Shown: positions 7,248 through 15,443, counted from the first letter of the stretch. The stretch is 34,059 nucleotides of DNA from Flavobacteriaceae bacterium (GCA_947446865.1 CANFHX010000032.1:1-34059), one strand, 5' to 3'. Notes: generated by a model from the sequence alone, not told the origin. Numbers and translations are program-made.

Positions 7248-7652
7248 ATGAGCACAATTTTATTTATAACTACTTTATTTGTATTAAGTATAATAATCAT
7301 AAAGCTATTTAATGAAATAAGTAAGTTAAAAAACAAGCTTAGCAAACTACAAGAGGAGCTTAATAAAAAAGTGGAAACTGTTGCTGTAAATAATAATCAG
7401 GTTCAAATAACTTCTTCAACCACTGATAGTACAAAGTCAACTATTAAAAATAAGCGAGTTACCACAAGGAAAAAAGTAGTAAAACCAGAGAGTAAAGAAC
7501 AAGAACCTTTACAAGATAAAAATAGTATTCATGAAACTCCTTCACTAAACCCGTTTCTATATCCTGCTGATAATTTTGGAGAAATGAAAAAAGGTGTAGT
7601 CTTTAATGGCAAAACCTATGACAATGGTAAAGAAGATGAAGTTGAAGATTAA
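7248..7652 (+). CDS. N-terminal TM plus coiled-coil protein (inner-spanin-like shape)
   Basis: 134 aa. A TM helix at residues 3-19 is followed directly by a heptad-like coiled coil (about 20-45: NEISKLKNKLSKLQEELNKK), then a low-complexity Ser/Thr/Lys region and an acidic C-terminus. This topology matches Rz-type inner spanins, which also follow endolysins, but sequence family membership was not recognised and the long polar tail is unusual. It could be an unrelated membrane-anchored scaffold. A weak hairpin CTACT/AGTAG lies just after the stop (7656-7669). Confidence 0.6.
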   Translation: MSTILFITTLFVLSIIIIKLFNEISKLKNKLSKLQEELNKKVETVAVNNNQVQITSSTTDSTKSTIKNKRVTTRKKVVKPESKEQEPLQDKNSIHETPSLNPFLYPADNFGEMKKGVVFNGKTYDNGKEDEVED

Positions 7653-7817
7653 CCAGCTACTAAAAAGTAGAAATTAAATTAATTTTTAATGGAAAATATT
7701 TTCGGTTTTGACTTCCCTAATTAATTATAATAGAAAATCAAATTTCCAAAAGCAATGCCTTTAATGGACATGAAGAAGAGAAATTAAAAAATACTTTAAG
7801 TTAGAAATCAACCCTCT

Positions 7818-8219
7818 TTATTCCATTTCCTGACACAATTCTATCAATACACCATTGGTGGTTTTGGGATGTAAGAAGCAAACAAGCTTATTATCGGCAC
7901 CTTTTTTAGGAACTTCATTCAATAAAATAAAGCCTTCTGCTTGCAAGCGCTTCATTTCGGCAACAATATCTTGCACATCAAAAGCGATGTGGTGAATACC
8001 TTCTCCCTTTTTTTCTAGGAATTTTGCAATAGGACTATCGGGGTTGGTTGCTTCTAATAACTCAATTTTATTAGGACCATTCATAAAAAAAGAAGTTTTT
8101 ACTCCTTCACTTGCAACTTCTTCTTGTTTGTAAGAAGGTGCTCCAAATAATTTTTCGAAAAGCAAATTGGATGTTTCCAAACTTTTAACTGCAATTCCTA
8201 TGTGTTCTATTTTTCTCAT
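7818..8219 (-). CDS. mce: Methylmalonyl-CoA epimerase
   Basis: 133 aa, VOC-fold metalloenzyme interconverting (2R)- and (2S)-methylmalonyl-CoA in the propionyl-CoA pathway. It contains the family pattern KIEHIGIAV at the start, a central GEGIHHIAFDV and a C-terminal GVLIELCQ, supplying metal-binding His and Glu residues. I place the start at the ATG at 8219, giving MRKIEH. A GTG four codons upstream (8231) lies inside a TTTGTGGC repeat and is unlikely. Length matches the family. It is transcribed divergently from rbfA. Confidence 0.9.
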   Translation of the reverse strand: MRKIEHIGIAVKSLETSNLLFEKLFGAPSYKQEEVASEGVKTSFFMNGPNKIELLEATNPDSPIAKFLEKKGEGIHHIAFDVQDIVAEMKRLQAEGFILLNEVPKKGADNKLVCFLHPKTTNGVLIELCQEME

Positions 8220-8226
8220 ATTTTTT

Positions 8227-8250
8227 GCCACAAAGTCACTAAGACTCTAA
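8227..8250 (-). repeat. 8-bp periodic TTTGNGNC repeat upstream of mce
   Basis: On the minus strand: TTAGAGTC TTAGTGAC TTTGTGGC, three 8-bp units ending eight bases before the mce ATG. It is the same family as the repeats at 8346, 11269, 11307 and 28565. The TGACTTTG part may serve as a -7 box. Confidence 0.65.
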
Positions 8251-8345
8251 GGATTTGTAAAATTAAGTGTTTTTCCAAAATTAAATTTAAAAAGTGGTCT
8301 TAAAATTAAATTTTGGGAAGAACATAAAGTAGAAAAAAATTAAAC

Positions 8346-8369
8346 TTTGCGCCTTTGCGACTTTGTGGC
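8346..8369 (+). repeat. 8-bp periodic TTTGNGNC repeat upstream of rbfA
   Basis: Three perfect-period units: TTTGCGCC, TTTGCGAC, TTTGTGGC. The last TTTG (8362-8365) sits 17 bp before a TATTTTTG box, so the repeat seems to supply the -33 element. Confidence 0.75.
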
Positions 8370-8390
8370 TCTAAAAAAATCGTATTTTTG
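8362..8390 (+). promoter_or_regulatory. Promoter of rbfA
   Basis: TTTG (8362-8365), a 17-bp gap, then TATTTTTG (8383-8390), an exact TAnnTTTG match. The -7 box ends only four bases before the rbfA ATG at 8395, so the transcript may be leaderless. Confidence 0.7.
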
Positions 8391-8394
8391 CAAA

Positions 8395-8787
8395 ATGGAA
8401 ACGAACAGACAGAAAAAAATAGGAGGCGTTCTACAAAAAGATTTAGTAGATATTCTTCAAGGAGAAGTGAGAAAAAACGGACTTACCAATTTGGTGATTT
8501 CGGTTTCTAAAGTAGTTGTCACCACCGATTTGGGTGTGGCACGGGTATACCTCAGCGTATTTCCTCAAAATAGAGCAGAAGAAATACTAGCAGCAGTAAA
8601 ATCGAATATGCCTTTAATAAAACACGATTTATCGCAACGCGTAAAATTGCAATTGCGTAAAGTGCCTAATCTTGCTTTTTACATCGACGACTCTTTAGAT
8701 TATATTGAGAAAATTGACAACGCTCTTGCTGGTAAAGAAAACCCAATTACCAATAGAGAATTACTAGAAAAACGAAGAAGATCGTAA
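8395..8787 (+). CDS. rbfA: Ribosome-binding factor A
   Basis: 130 aa. KH-domain factor that binds the 30S subunit and assists 16S rRNA 5'-end maturation. Recognised by the N-terminal pattern RQKKIGGVLQKDLVDIL, the central VSKVVVTTDLGVARVYLSVF and the C-terminal RKVPNLAFYIDDSLDYIEKID. The start is the ATG at 8395: the frame continues 16 codons upstream, but those codons lie in the promoter and repeat. Its stop codon abuts the GTG start of the permease gene, a typical flavobacterial arrangement that implies coupled translation. Confidence 0.93.
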   Translation: METNRQKKIGGVLQKDLVDILQGEVRKNGLTNLVISVSKVVVTTDLGVARVYLSVFPQNRAEEILAAVKSNMPLIKHDLSQRVKLQLRKVPNLAFYIDDSLDYIEKIDNALAGKENPITNRELLEKRRRS

Positions 8788-9993
8788 GTGAATTTCCCGC
8801 TATACATAGCCAAAAGGTACCTTTTTAGCAAAAGCAAAAATAATGCTATCAACATTATTACCCGAATTGCTTCGGGAGGAATTATTGTTGGTGCCCTAGC
8901 ATTATTTGTAGTACTATCGGTTTTTAGCGGATTGCGTGTTTTTAGTTTGTCGTTTTCCAATGATTTCGACCCCGATTTAAAGGTGAGTTCTATTGCCGGA
9001 AAATCGTTTTTGCTCTCCCCCGAGCAAGAACAGAAAATAAAAAATTATCCCGGAGTTGCTTCCTACAGCAAAATAATTGAAGAACGGGTGCTCTTTTCTT
9101 TTGATGGAAAACAACAAGTTGCTTACCTAAAAGGCGTAGATTCTAATTTTGTTAAAGTAAATAAAGCCTCCCAAAAATTATTCAATGGGCAGTGGTTTCG
9201 ACCAAATACCTACCAGGTGGTTATTGGCTATGGCATTTCTGAAAAACTTTCGTTGGGTTTATTTGATGTAAACAATGTATTGGAAGTTATGGCTCCCAAA
9301 CCTGGAAAAGGGGATTTTTCTTCTTTAAATCCGGAGGATTCTTTTACCAAATTAGCATTGGTTCCGGTTGGAATTTATGCCATCAGCGAAGAATTGGATT
9401 CTAAATATGTCTTTGCCGATTTGGGTTTAACCCAAGAATTGTTACTGTACCAACCCCATCAAATTTCGGGAATTGAAATACGAACCAAGCCAAATGCTAA
9501 TACCGTTGAAGTTATCGATGCGATTACTAAAATCTGTAACAATAAGGTAGAAGTAAAAACGCGAGCCCAACTAAATGCCACTTTATATAAGATGTTGAAT
9601 ACCGAAAATATTGCGGTGTATCTTATTTTTACTTTGGTAATCATTATTGCGCTTTTCAATTTAATTGGCGCCTTAATCATGATGGTTTTAGATAAAAAAG
9701 CCAACTTGAAAACGCTGTATAACTTAGGAACGGAAGTTAAAGATTTACGCAAAATATTTCTACTACAAGGAACGCTACTTAGTGTTTTTGGAGGAGCAAT
9801 TGGATTGTTATTGGGGATTATTATAGTGGTACTACAGCAACAATTTCAGTTGGTAATGATTACCCAATCTTTGGCTTATCCAGTAGAATTTAGTTTTCAA
9901 AATGTTGTTATCGTCTTCGGAACGATTGTTACTCTTGGATTTATTGCGAGTGTTATTGCAAGCAGCCGAGTAACTAAAAAGTTATTGGATTAG
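8788..9993 (+). CDS. ABC transporter permease, LolC/LolE-like
   Basis: 401 aa inner-membrane protein. It has an N-terminal TM helix (about 20-45), a large periplasmic MacB/LolE-type domain (about 50-260) and three C-terminal TM helices (about 275-300, 325-350, 365-390) of the FtsX fold. The opening FPLYIAKRYLFSKSKNNAIN is characteristic of LolC/E-family permeases, which drive outer-membrane lipoprotein release with an ATPase encoded elsewhere. It starts with GTG immediately after the rbfA stop, with no intergenic space. Exact Lol role is inferred from family resemblance. Confidence 0.85.
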   Translation: MNFPLYIAKRYLFSKSKNNAINIITRIASGGIIVGALALFVVLSVFSGLRVFSLSFSNDFDPDLKVSSIAGKSFLLSPEQEQKIKNYPGVASYSKIIEERVLFSFDGKQQVAYLKGVDSNFVKVNKASQKLFNGQWFRPNTYQVVIGYGISEKLSLGLFDVNNVLEVMAPKPGKGDFSSLNPEDSFTKLALVPVGIYAISEELDSKYVFADLGLTQELLLYQPHQISGIEIRTKPNANTVEVIDAITKICNNKVEVKTRAQLNATLYKMLNTENIAVYLIFTLVIIIALFNLIGALIMMVLDKKANLKTLYNLGTEVKDLRKIFLLQGTLLSVFGGAIGLLLGIIIVVLQQQFQLVMITQSLAYPVEFSFQNVVIVFGTIVTLGFIASVIASSRVTKKLLD

Positions 9994-10002
9994 AATTTTT
10001 AA

Positions 10003-10032
10003 AACATTAAGAGATTAAGATTCATTAAGTTT
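10003..10032. repeat. CATTAAG-type dispersed repeat, copy 1
   Basis: The sequence CATTAAGAGATTAAGATTCATTAAG, seen here as CATTAAG... ATTCATTAAG, recurs with small changes at about 11141-11171. Both lie beside dusB in intergenic DNA. No function is apparent. Confidence 0.5.
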
Positions 10033-10068
10033 TTACTAATTTTCTTATTAGTTATACTTTTACCAGTT

Positions 10069-11061
10069 TTAGTAAATGATTGGATCGGTATAAATATCCT
10101 GAATCTCCTCTAATGCCTGAAACAAAACCATAGGATCTTCAATAGTTACCAGTTTTAATCGGTATTCTTTAAAGTTGGCAATGCCTTTGAAATAATTTGT
10201 GTAGTGACGACGCATTTCTACAATTCCAAGGCGCTCCCCTTTCCAATCCATAGACCAAGTTAAGTGGTTGCGGGCTGCTTCTACTCGATCGGTAATTGTT
10301 GGTTTTGCCAGATGTTCTCCAGTAGCAAAGTAGTGCTTGATTTCGTTAAAAATCCAAGGATAGCCAATGGCTGCACGACCTATCATCATCCCATCGAGGC
10401 CGTATTTATTTTTATATTCTAATGCTTTTTCGGGAGAATCAATATCGCCATTACCAAAAATGGGCATGGTAATTCTAGGATTGTTTTTTATTCGTTGGAT
10501 GTGACTCCAATCGGAATGGCCTTTATACATTTGCGCACGCGTTCTGGCATGCACTGTTAGGGCTTGTACGCCAATATCTTGTAATCTCTCGGCAACTTCA
10601 TCAATATTTATAGAACTTTCATCCCAACCCAATCGGGTTTTTACCGTTACCGGAAGATTGGTTCCTTTAATAACCGATTTGGTTAAACGCACCATCAAAT
10701 CGACATCTTTTAAAACTCCTGCACCAGCACCTTTGCAAACGACTTTTTTTACAGGACAACCAAAATTAATATCTACCAAATCGGGTTGCACGGCATCTAC
10801 AATTCGTGCCGATAGTTCCATGGCTTCTTCATCGCCACCAAATATTTGGATTCCAACCGGTCGTTCGTAATCGAAAATATCTAGTTTCATGCGGCTTTTT
10901 ACGGCATCACGAATCAATCCTTCACTGGAAATAAATTCGGAGTACATTAAATCGGCACCATGCAATTTGCACAATCTACGAAATGGCGGATCGCTCACGT
11001 CTTCCATAGGTGCAAGTAGTAGTGGGAAATCGGGTAATATAATGTTGCCTATTTTGGGCAT
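10069..11061 (-). CDS. dusB: tRNA-dihydrouridine synthase
   Basis: 330 aa flavoprotein reducing specific uridines in tRNA. It has an FMN-binding TIM barrel with APMEDVSDPPFRRLC near the N-terminus, the catalytic-cysteine segment NFGCPVKKV, GAGAGVLKD, TVKTRLGW, LTVHARTRAQMY, a phosphate-binding GNGDI, and GMMIGRAAIGYPWIF. The C-terminal helical RNA-binding part is complete. Length is normal for the DusB/Nifr3 family. It converges with the permease gene on the other strand. The exact paralogue (DusA, B or C) is assigned by overall resemblance. Confidence 0.9.
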   Translation of the reverse strand: MPKIGNIILPDFPLLLAPMEDVSDPPFRRLCKLHGADLMYSEFISSEGLIRDAVKSRMKLDIFDYERPVGIQIFGGDEEAMELSARIVDAVQPDLVDINFGCPVKKVVCKGAGAGVLKDVDLMVRLTKSVIKGTNLPVTVKTRLGWDESSINIDEVAERLQDIGVQALTVHARTRAQMYKGHSDWSHIQRIKNNPRITMPIFGNGDIDSPEKALEYKNKYGLDGMMIGRAAIGYPWIFNEIKHYFATGEHLAKPTITDRVEAARNHLTWSMDWKGERLGIVEMRRHYTNYFKGIANFKEYRLKLVTIEDPMVLFQALEEIQDIYTDPIIY

Positions 11062-11195
11062 TGGTAGTAATTTTTGGCAAAGATAGAGGTTTTGAGAGAA
11101 TAGAAAATAGATAATGGAAAAATAAGATTTTACAATTTTAAACCATTAAGATAGTAAGATTCATTAAGTCTTAATTTATTAAACCTCACCCCCAA

Positions 11196-11216
11196 CCCCT
11201 CTCCAAAGTAGAGGGG
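11196..11216. repeat. GC-rich hairpin element
   Basis: Arms CCCCTCT (11196-11202) and AGAGGGG (11210-11216) around a CCAAAGT loop, preceded by CCTCACCCCCAA. There is no T-run, so it is probably a dispersed intergenic palindromic repeat rather than a terminator. Confidence 0.6.
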
Positions 11217-11268
11217 AGCCAAGACGTAACTATTTTAGTGTACGAATAAAAAAGGTTATGTATTTTGT

Positions 11269-11330
11269 CTCGCAAAGACACAAAGGCGCAATTAATCAGT
11301 AATTTCTTTGCGACTCTGCGCCTTTGAGAA
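11269..11330. repeat. Facing pair of TTTGNGNC repeats
   Basis: The minus strand carries TTGCGCC TTTGTGTC TTTGCGAG (11291-11269). The plus strand carries TTTGCGAC TCTGCGCC TTTGAGAA (11307-11330). The two face each other across about 15 bp and could fold into an imperfect hairpin. Unlike the copies before mce, rbfA and thiL, this pair is not close to a start codon. Confidence 0.6.
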
Positions 11331-11496
11331 CAATTCAATAAATTAAAATGGTCTAAATTTTCTTAATTCCATAATGGTTTAAAAGAATTAGTTTCAAAGA
11401 AATTTGCAATATTAAGTTTTAAATATTAAGTTTTATAAAAAAGGAATATCCCGCAATCCGCCAATAAAAGATAAATAGTGAAAATTTAATTTTTTA

Positions 11497-11841
11497 TTAT
11501 AACTTTCTAATTCTTATGTTCTTGGATGTTATAACAATAAAAGAATGCATTAAAACAGTGTGGGTAAGTAGAAAATTCAATAAGATAGATTTGATTTTTT
11601 CTAATTCTGAATAATGGTAACGTAATAAAATAACACTTACTTGTTTTTGCTTGTATGCTAATATTAAATCTCCAAAATCCTTATCTTCTGTTAGAATAAT
11701 TTTTGGCGGATTTTGGGCCAACTTAATAATCGCCACATCTGAAATCCCTCTATACTCGTCGAATATTGAAACCGTTTCAATAGCATTTTCCCTTAACATT
11801 TCAATTATTGGCAAAGGAATGTTTTCATCGGCAATAATCAT
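11497..11841 (-). CDS. DUF5615 PIN-like toxin
   Basis: 114 aa. The N-terminal IIADENIP and the central LTEDKDFGDL carry the acidic residues of the Mut7-C/PIN-like nuclease fold, so it is probably a ribonuclease toxin. It is encoded five bases downstream of a DUF433 gene, the usual antitoxin-first order for this pair. The C-terminal FIVITSKNIRIRKL completes the fold. No target can be inferred. Confidence 0.85.
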   Translation of the reverse strand: MIIADENIPLPIIEMLRENAIETVSIFDEYRGISDVAIIKLAQNPPKIILTEDKDFGDLILAYKQKQVSVILLRYHYSELEKIKSILLNFLLTHTVLMHSFIVITSKNIRIRKL

Positions 11842-11846
11842 TTTTT

Positions 11847-12074
11847 TTAAACGTCTAAAAGTTCTTCATTACTAATTATTGTTGCAGCATATTCTAGTGC
11901 CGCGAGTATTTGCGCGGTTGTTAGGTGCGGATAAATTTTGACCAAATCGGAAACAGTAATACCCTCGGAAAGTTTTTTTAATATTAATTCCACCGTGATA
12001 CGGGTTCCTTTAATTGTAGGTTTTCCATTCATTATTGCTCTATTTCTAACAACTATTTCTTGTGTTACGCTCAT
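11847..12074 (-). CDS. DUF433 antitoxin
   Basis: 75 aa. The pattern IMNGKPTIKGTRITVELIL...YPHLTTAQILAALEYA is diagnostic of DUF433, a small winged-helix-like DNA-binding family that pairs with DUF5615 toxins. It is expected to neutralise the toxin and repress the operon. The operon sits between dusB and lepA with no other gene attached. Confidence 0.88.
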   Translation of the reverse strand: MSVTQEIVVRNRAIMNGKPTIKGTRITVELILKKLSEGITVSDLVKIYPHLTTAQILAALEYAATIISNEELLDV

Positions 12075-12180
12075 AATTAAAGTATTAAGTACACAAATAT
12101 ACTAAAGATTTTGTAATACTATTTACAAAAATCCGATTAACAATCGCTGCGGAACTAAGGCGCAATCCAAATCTTTGGTT

Positions 12181-12188
12181 TATATTTG
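12181..12188 (+). promoter_or_regulatory. -7 box TATATTTG upstream of lepA
   Basis: Exact TAnnTTTG match about 155 bp before the lepA start, implying a long 5' leader that includes the structured element at 12221-12282. No convincing -33 partner was found. Confidence 0.5.
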
Positions 12189-12220
12189 CAGATTAAATCC
12201 TTAATAATTGGGGTTGCGTT

Positions 12221-12282
12221 AGGGATTGCAGCGGCATCCTTTTGTGCAGCGGTAGCGGAACAAAAGATACAGCGGAAAGCCC
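12221..12282 (+). repeat. Structured CAGCGG-containing element in the lepA leader
   Basis: Hairpin with arms ATCCTTTTGT (12236-12245) and ACAAAAGAT (12260-12268), nine pairs and one bulged C. CAGCGG occurs before, inside the loop and after it (12229, 12247, 12270). The outer ends AGGG and GCCC may pair. It resembles repeats I have seen in flavobacterial intergenic regions, so it may be a dispersed element rather than a lepA-specific regulator. That memory is unverified. Confidence 0.55.
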
Positions 12283-12343
12283 GACCAACAATGGAACGAT
12301 AGTGGAATTGTGGTAACGCCCAAAAAATTGACAAAATTCAAGC

Positions 12344-14140
12344 ATGAAAAATATTAGAAATTTTTGCATTATTGCACATATTGATCACGGAAAAAGTACG
12401 CTTGCGGATCGACTTCTTGGGGCAACCCAAACGGTTACTGCGCGAGAGGAAAAAGCGCAGTTGCTAGACAACATGGACTTGGAGCGCGAACGTGGGATTA
12501 CCATTAAGAGTCATGCGATTCAGATGGAGTATACTTACAAAGGCGAAGATTATATCTTGAACCTTATTGATACTCCGGGACACGTAGATTTTTCTTACGA
12601 AGTTTCACGATCTATTGCGGCTTGTGAAGGAGCGCTTTTAATTGTGGATGCAGCGCAAAGTATTCAGGCACAAACTATTTCTAACTTGTATTTGGCTTTA
12701 GAAAACGACTTGGAGATTATTCCGGTTTTGAATAAAGTGGATTTGCCAAGTGCTAATCCGGAAGAAGTTAGCGACGATATTATTGATTTATTAGGTTGCA
12801 AATTGGAGGATATTATTCACGCTTCGGGTAAAACTGGATTTGGTGTAGAAAATATTTTGGCAGCCATTATTGAAAAAATTCCTGCTCCAAAAGGAAATAA
12901 AGACGAGCCATTACAGGCCTTGATTTTCGATTCGCATTACAATCCGTTTCGTGGCATTGAGGTTATTTTCCGAGTGAAAAATGGGGAAATTAGAAAAGGG
13001 CAAAAAATTAAATTCATGGCTACTGGCAATGAATATTTTGCTGACGAAGTGGGAACTTTGAAATTGAATCAGGTTCCGAAAAGCGTGATTTCTACTGGAG
13101 ATGTTGGGTATTTGATTTCTGGAATTAAGGAAGCGAAAGAAGTAAAAGTTGGGGACACCTTGACGGATGCTAAAACGCCAACAACGAATATGATTAAAGG
13201 TTTTGAGGATGTAAAACCGATGGTATTTGCTGGAATTTATCCTGTAGATACCGAAGATTATGAAGATTTGCGTGCTTCGATGGAGAAACTGCAATTGAAT
13301 GATGCTTCGTTGGTCTTTACGCCAGAAAGTTCGGCTGCATTGGGATTTGGTTTTCGATGTGGATTTTTAGGAATGTTGCACTTGGAGATCATCCAAGAAC
13401 GATTGGAACGCGAATACGATATGACGGTTATTACTACGGTTCCTAACGTTTCGTATTTGGCTTACACCAAAAAAGAACCGGATACTTCGTTTGTAATTAA
13501 TAACCCTTCCGATTTGCCAGACCCATCCAAGTTAGACCGTGTGGAAGAACCGTATATTAAAGCAACAATCATTACCAAAGCCGATTATGTTGGAAATGTA
13601 ATGAGTTTGTGTATCGAAAAACGTGGGATTATTACCAATCAAACGTATTTGACCACCGAAAGAGTAGAGTTGAATTTTGATATGCCTTTGGCCGAAATTG
13701 TATTTGATTTTTACGATCGTTTGAAAACGGTTTCTAAGGGATATGCTTCATTTGATTATACACCAATTGGGATGAAAGTATCCAAATTAGTGAAATTAGA
13801 CGTGTTATTAAACGCACAATCGGTGGATGCGCTTTCGGCATTAATACACGAAAGTAATGCGTATAATATTGGTAAAAAAATGTGCGAAAAACTTCGGGAA
13901 TTGATTCCGAGACAGCAATTTGATATTCCGATCCAAGCAGCAATTGGAGCCAAAATTATTGCCCGTGAAACGATAAAAGCCTTACGTAAAGACGTTACCG
14001 CAAAATGTTATGGTGGTGATATTTCTCGTAAACGTAAACTTCTTGAAAAACAGAAAAAGGGTAAAAAGAGAATGCGTTTGGTAGGAAATGTTGAGATTCC
14101 GCAAGAAGCATTTATGGCGGTGTTGAAGTTGAATGACTAA
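12344..14140 (+). CDS. lepA: Elongation factor 4 (LepA)
   Basis: 598 aa translational GTPase that binds the ribosome and can back-translocate. The G domain shows G1 [10 protein letters not shown] (11-20), the G2 region with RGITIK, G3 DTPGHVDF, G4 NKVD and G5 ASGKTG. The rest has the family's beta-barrel and domains III/V and the LepA-specific C-terminal domain ending in [20 protein letters not shown]. Full length for the family. The ATG at 12344 matches the usual [19 protein letters not shown] start. Confidence 0.97.
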   Translation: MKNIRNFCIIAHIDHGKSTLADRLLGATQTVTAREEKAQLLDNMDLERERGITIKSHAIQMEYTYKGEDYILNLIDTPGHVDFSYEVSRSIAACEGALLIVDAAQSIQAQTISNLYLALENDLEIIPVLNKVDLPSANPEEVSDDIIDLLGCKLEDIIHASGKTGFGVENILAAIIEKIPAPKGNKDEPLQALIFDSHYNPFRGIEVIFRVKNGEIRKGQKIKFMATGNEYFADEVGTLKLNQVPKSVISTGDVGYLISGIKEAKEVKVGDTLTDAKTPTTNMIKGFEDVKPMVFAGIYPVDTEDYEDLRASMEKLQLNDASLVFTPESSAALGFGFRCGFLGMLHLEIIQERLEREYDMTVITTVPNVSYLAYTKKEPDTSFVINNPSDLPDPSKLDRVEEPYIKATIITKADYVGNVMSLCIEKRGIITNQTYLTTERVELNFDMPLAEIVFDFYDRLKTVSKGYASFDYTPIGMKVSKLVKLDVLLNAQSVDALSALIHESNAYNIGKKMCEKLRELIPRQQFDIPIQAAIGAKIIARETIKALRKDVTAKCYGGDISRKRKLLEKQKKGKKRMRLVGNVEIPQEAFMAVLKLND

Positions 14141-14176
14141 AAGGTATTAAGATAAAAGTATTAAGTATTAAGACAA

Positions 14177-14206
14177 AACCCAATGACGAAAGTTGTTGGG
14201 TTTTTT
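14177..14206 (+). terminator. lepA terminator
   Basis: Stem AACCCAA (14177-14183) / TTGGGTT (14196-14202) followed by an uninterrupted T-run to 14206, about 40 bp after the lepA stop. Confidence 0.8.
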
Positions 14207-14207
14207 G

Positions 14208-14236
14208 TTGGGGGAAACATTATTTTATTAAATTTG
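14208..14236 (+). promoter_or_regulatory. Promoter of the 14241 toxin-antitoxin operon
   Basis: TTG (14208-14210), an 18-bp gap, then TAAATTTG (14229-14236), matching TTG-N17..23-TAnnTTTG. The box ends four bases before the antitoxin ATG, so the mRNA may be leaderless. Confidence 0.65.
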
Positions 14237-14240
14237 TGTT

Positions 14241-14462
14241 ATGGATGCACTAAAATTAAATAGTGATTTGAGTTTTAATCAACTTTTGGATGCTGTGAAG
14301 CAGTTGTCTCCAAAGGAACTACTTACATTGAATGATGCTATTTGGAAGGAAGCAATTGAAATTCCGTTAGAGCACCAAACTTTGGTTTTAAATCGTGTTG
14401 CAAAATCGGAACTAGATCCTAGCAGAATTTTAGATTGGGAGGAAGTTTCTAAAAACTTATAA
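14241..14462 (+). CDS. Antitoxin of a RelE/ParE-type module
   Basis: 73 aa, mostly helical, acidic C-terminal half (DPSRILDWEEV). Short proteins of this pattern (LSPKELLTLNDAIWKEA...) precede RelE/ParE toxins as addiction-module antitoxins. It ends three bases before the toxin start. Family assignment rests mostly on context and size. Confidence 0.75.
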   Translation: MDALKLNSDLSFNQLLDAVKQLSPKELLTLNDAIWKEAIEIPLEHQTLVLNRVAKSELDPSRILDWEEVSKNL

Positions 14463-14465
14463 TCT

Positions 14466-14771
14466 TTGAATTACAAGTTGAAAATAGACATTGATGCCTT
14501 TAAAGATATTCAACAAGCCCGTGATTGGTATGAATTACAATTAAAAGGGTTAGGGCAACGATATAAAAACCAAGTCAAAAAGCAAATTGATTCGTTAAAG
14601 AAAAACCCGTATTTGTTTTCGATAAAATATAATGAAATTCATTGCAGAAAAATTGAAAAATTTCCGTTTTTAATTCATTACAAAATTGATGAAGAAATAA
14701 AAACGATAACCGTTTATGCCGTTTTTCATACTTCTAGAAGTCCGGAAATTTGGGATAGAAACAAAAAGTAA
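14466..14771 (+). CDS. RelE/ParE-family toxin
   Basis: 101 aa. The pattern ARDWYELQLKGLGQRY, then KNPYLFSIKY, the basic central strand CRKIEKFPFLIHYKI and the C-terminal VFHTSRSPEIW is typical of the RelE/ParE fold. It could be an mRNA interferase or a gyrase poison; the sequence does not decide. The start is taken as TTG at 14466 because no ATG is available near the fold's start. It is coupled to the antitoxin gene. Confidence 0.85.
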   Translation: MNYKLKIDIDAFKDIQQARDWYELQLKGLGQRYKNQVKKQIDSLKKNPYLFSIKYNEIHCRKIEKFPFLIHYKIDEEIKTITVYAVFHTSRSPEIWDRNKK

Positions 14772-14774
14772 TTA

Positions 14775-15332
14775 TTACATATATTTCCCCCAGTTGTTTT
14801 TTACTTTTCTTCGTGCATTACAAAGCAAGTTGGAAACCGTTTTTTGTGAAATACCCATTTGATTTACAATTTCTTCTTTTGTGAAGCCTTCCATTACCAA
14901 TGTTAATACTTTTTTTTCTTTTACAGGAAGGCTTACCATTAAGGTATTAAAGTTAGATTGGGTATAATTTAATAAAGATTCGTTGAGCGCTAACTTTGGA
15001 AACTTCTTTTGAATTCCCTCTAGAATTCGGGATCTATTTTTATTAATTTTTAGTACATCCAAACATTGGTTTCTAACCATTAAAAAAAGTAATGCTTTTA
15101 TGTTTATTTTATTTGAAATAAACTTTTGCATTCTTCTATCGTTGGGCATTTTTAATAATTTTTCGAAACAATCTGCCACAACATCTTCTGCCTCTGCCTC
15201 AGATTTTACATATCGGTAGGCAACTGCGTTCAATTCGGGAACTAATACTTTATATAAATGCGCCAAAACTTGGTTCTCTCCTTTGCAAAAAAGATCTAGG
15301 GAAGTTGGTTTTATGTAGTTCGAGTCCTGCAA
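14775..15332 (-). CDS. ECF-type RNA polymerase sigma factor
   Basis: 185 aa. Region 2 is visible at YRYVKSEAEAEDVVADCFEKLL (quoted in parts: AEDVVADCFEKLL) and region 4 as a helix-turn-helix in KEEIVNQMGISQKTVSNLLC. No anti-sigma factor gene lies beside it. The track frame starts with TTG at 15332, and no ATG is near. The sequence ACTATACTTTG overlapping that codon resembles a -7 box, so the true start is uncertain. Its regulon cannot be inferred here. Confidence 0.82.
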   Translation of the reverse strand: MQDSNYIKPTSLDLFCKGENQVLAHLYKVLVPELNAVAYRYVKSEAEAEDVVADCFEKLLKMPNDRRMQKFISNKINIKALLFLMVRNQCLDVLKINKNRSRILEGIQKKFPKLALNESLLNYTQSNFNTLMVSLPVKEKKVLTLVMEGFTKEEIVNQMGISQKTVSNLLCNARRKVKNNWGKYM

Positions 15333-15359
15333 AGTATAGTTATTGGAGATATTAATTTT

Positions 15360-15390
15360 AAAGGGGTAAGATTTAAAATTTTACCCCTTT
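15360..15390 (-). terminator. Hairpin between membrane-protein and sigma-factor genes
   Basis: Ten-bp stem AAAGGGGTAA (15360-15369) / TTACCCCTTT (15381-15390). It sits about 55 bp past the stop of the minus-strand gene at 15444 and can terminate it, though the following T-run is interrupted. Confidence 0.6.
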
Positions 15391-15443
15391 ATTTGTATGC
15401 TTGCTTTATAAGTTAATATATTTTACCAACTTTCTGTTTAATA

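Larger units (their letters stand above)
11062..11496. other. Repeat-rich intergenic region
   Basis: No gene. In order it holds: an A/G-rich GAGAGAATAGAAAATAGA stretch (about 11093-11110); the second CATTAAG-type repeat (about 11141-11171); a hairpin CCCCTCT/AGAGGGG (11196-11216) of the kind common between Bacteroidota genes; and two facing TTTGNGNC repeats (11269-11330). Confidence 0.6.

Noticed and set aside
8347..8394. Longer rbfA start giving 16 more residues
   Set aside because: The added codons are the TTTGNGNC repeat and the -7 box; the ATG at 8395 matches the family N-terminus.
11269..11330. Intrinsic terminator from the facing octamer repeats
   Set aside because: Pairing is imperfect, there is no T-run, and the pair is more than 160 bp from either gene end; it fits a dispersed repeat better.
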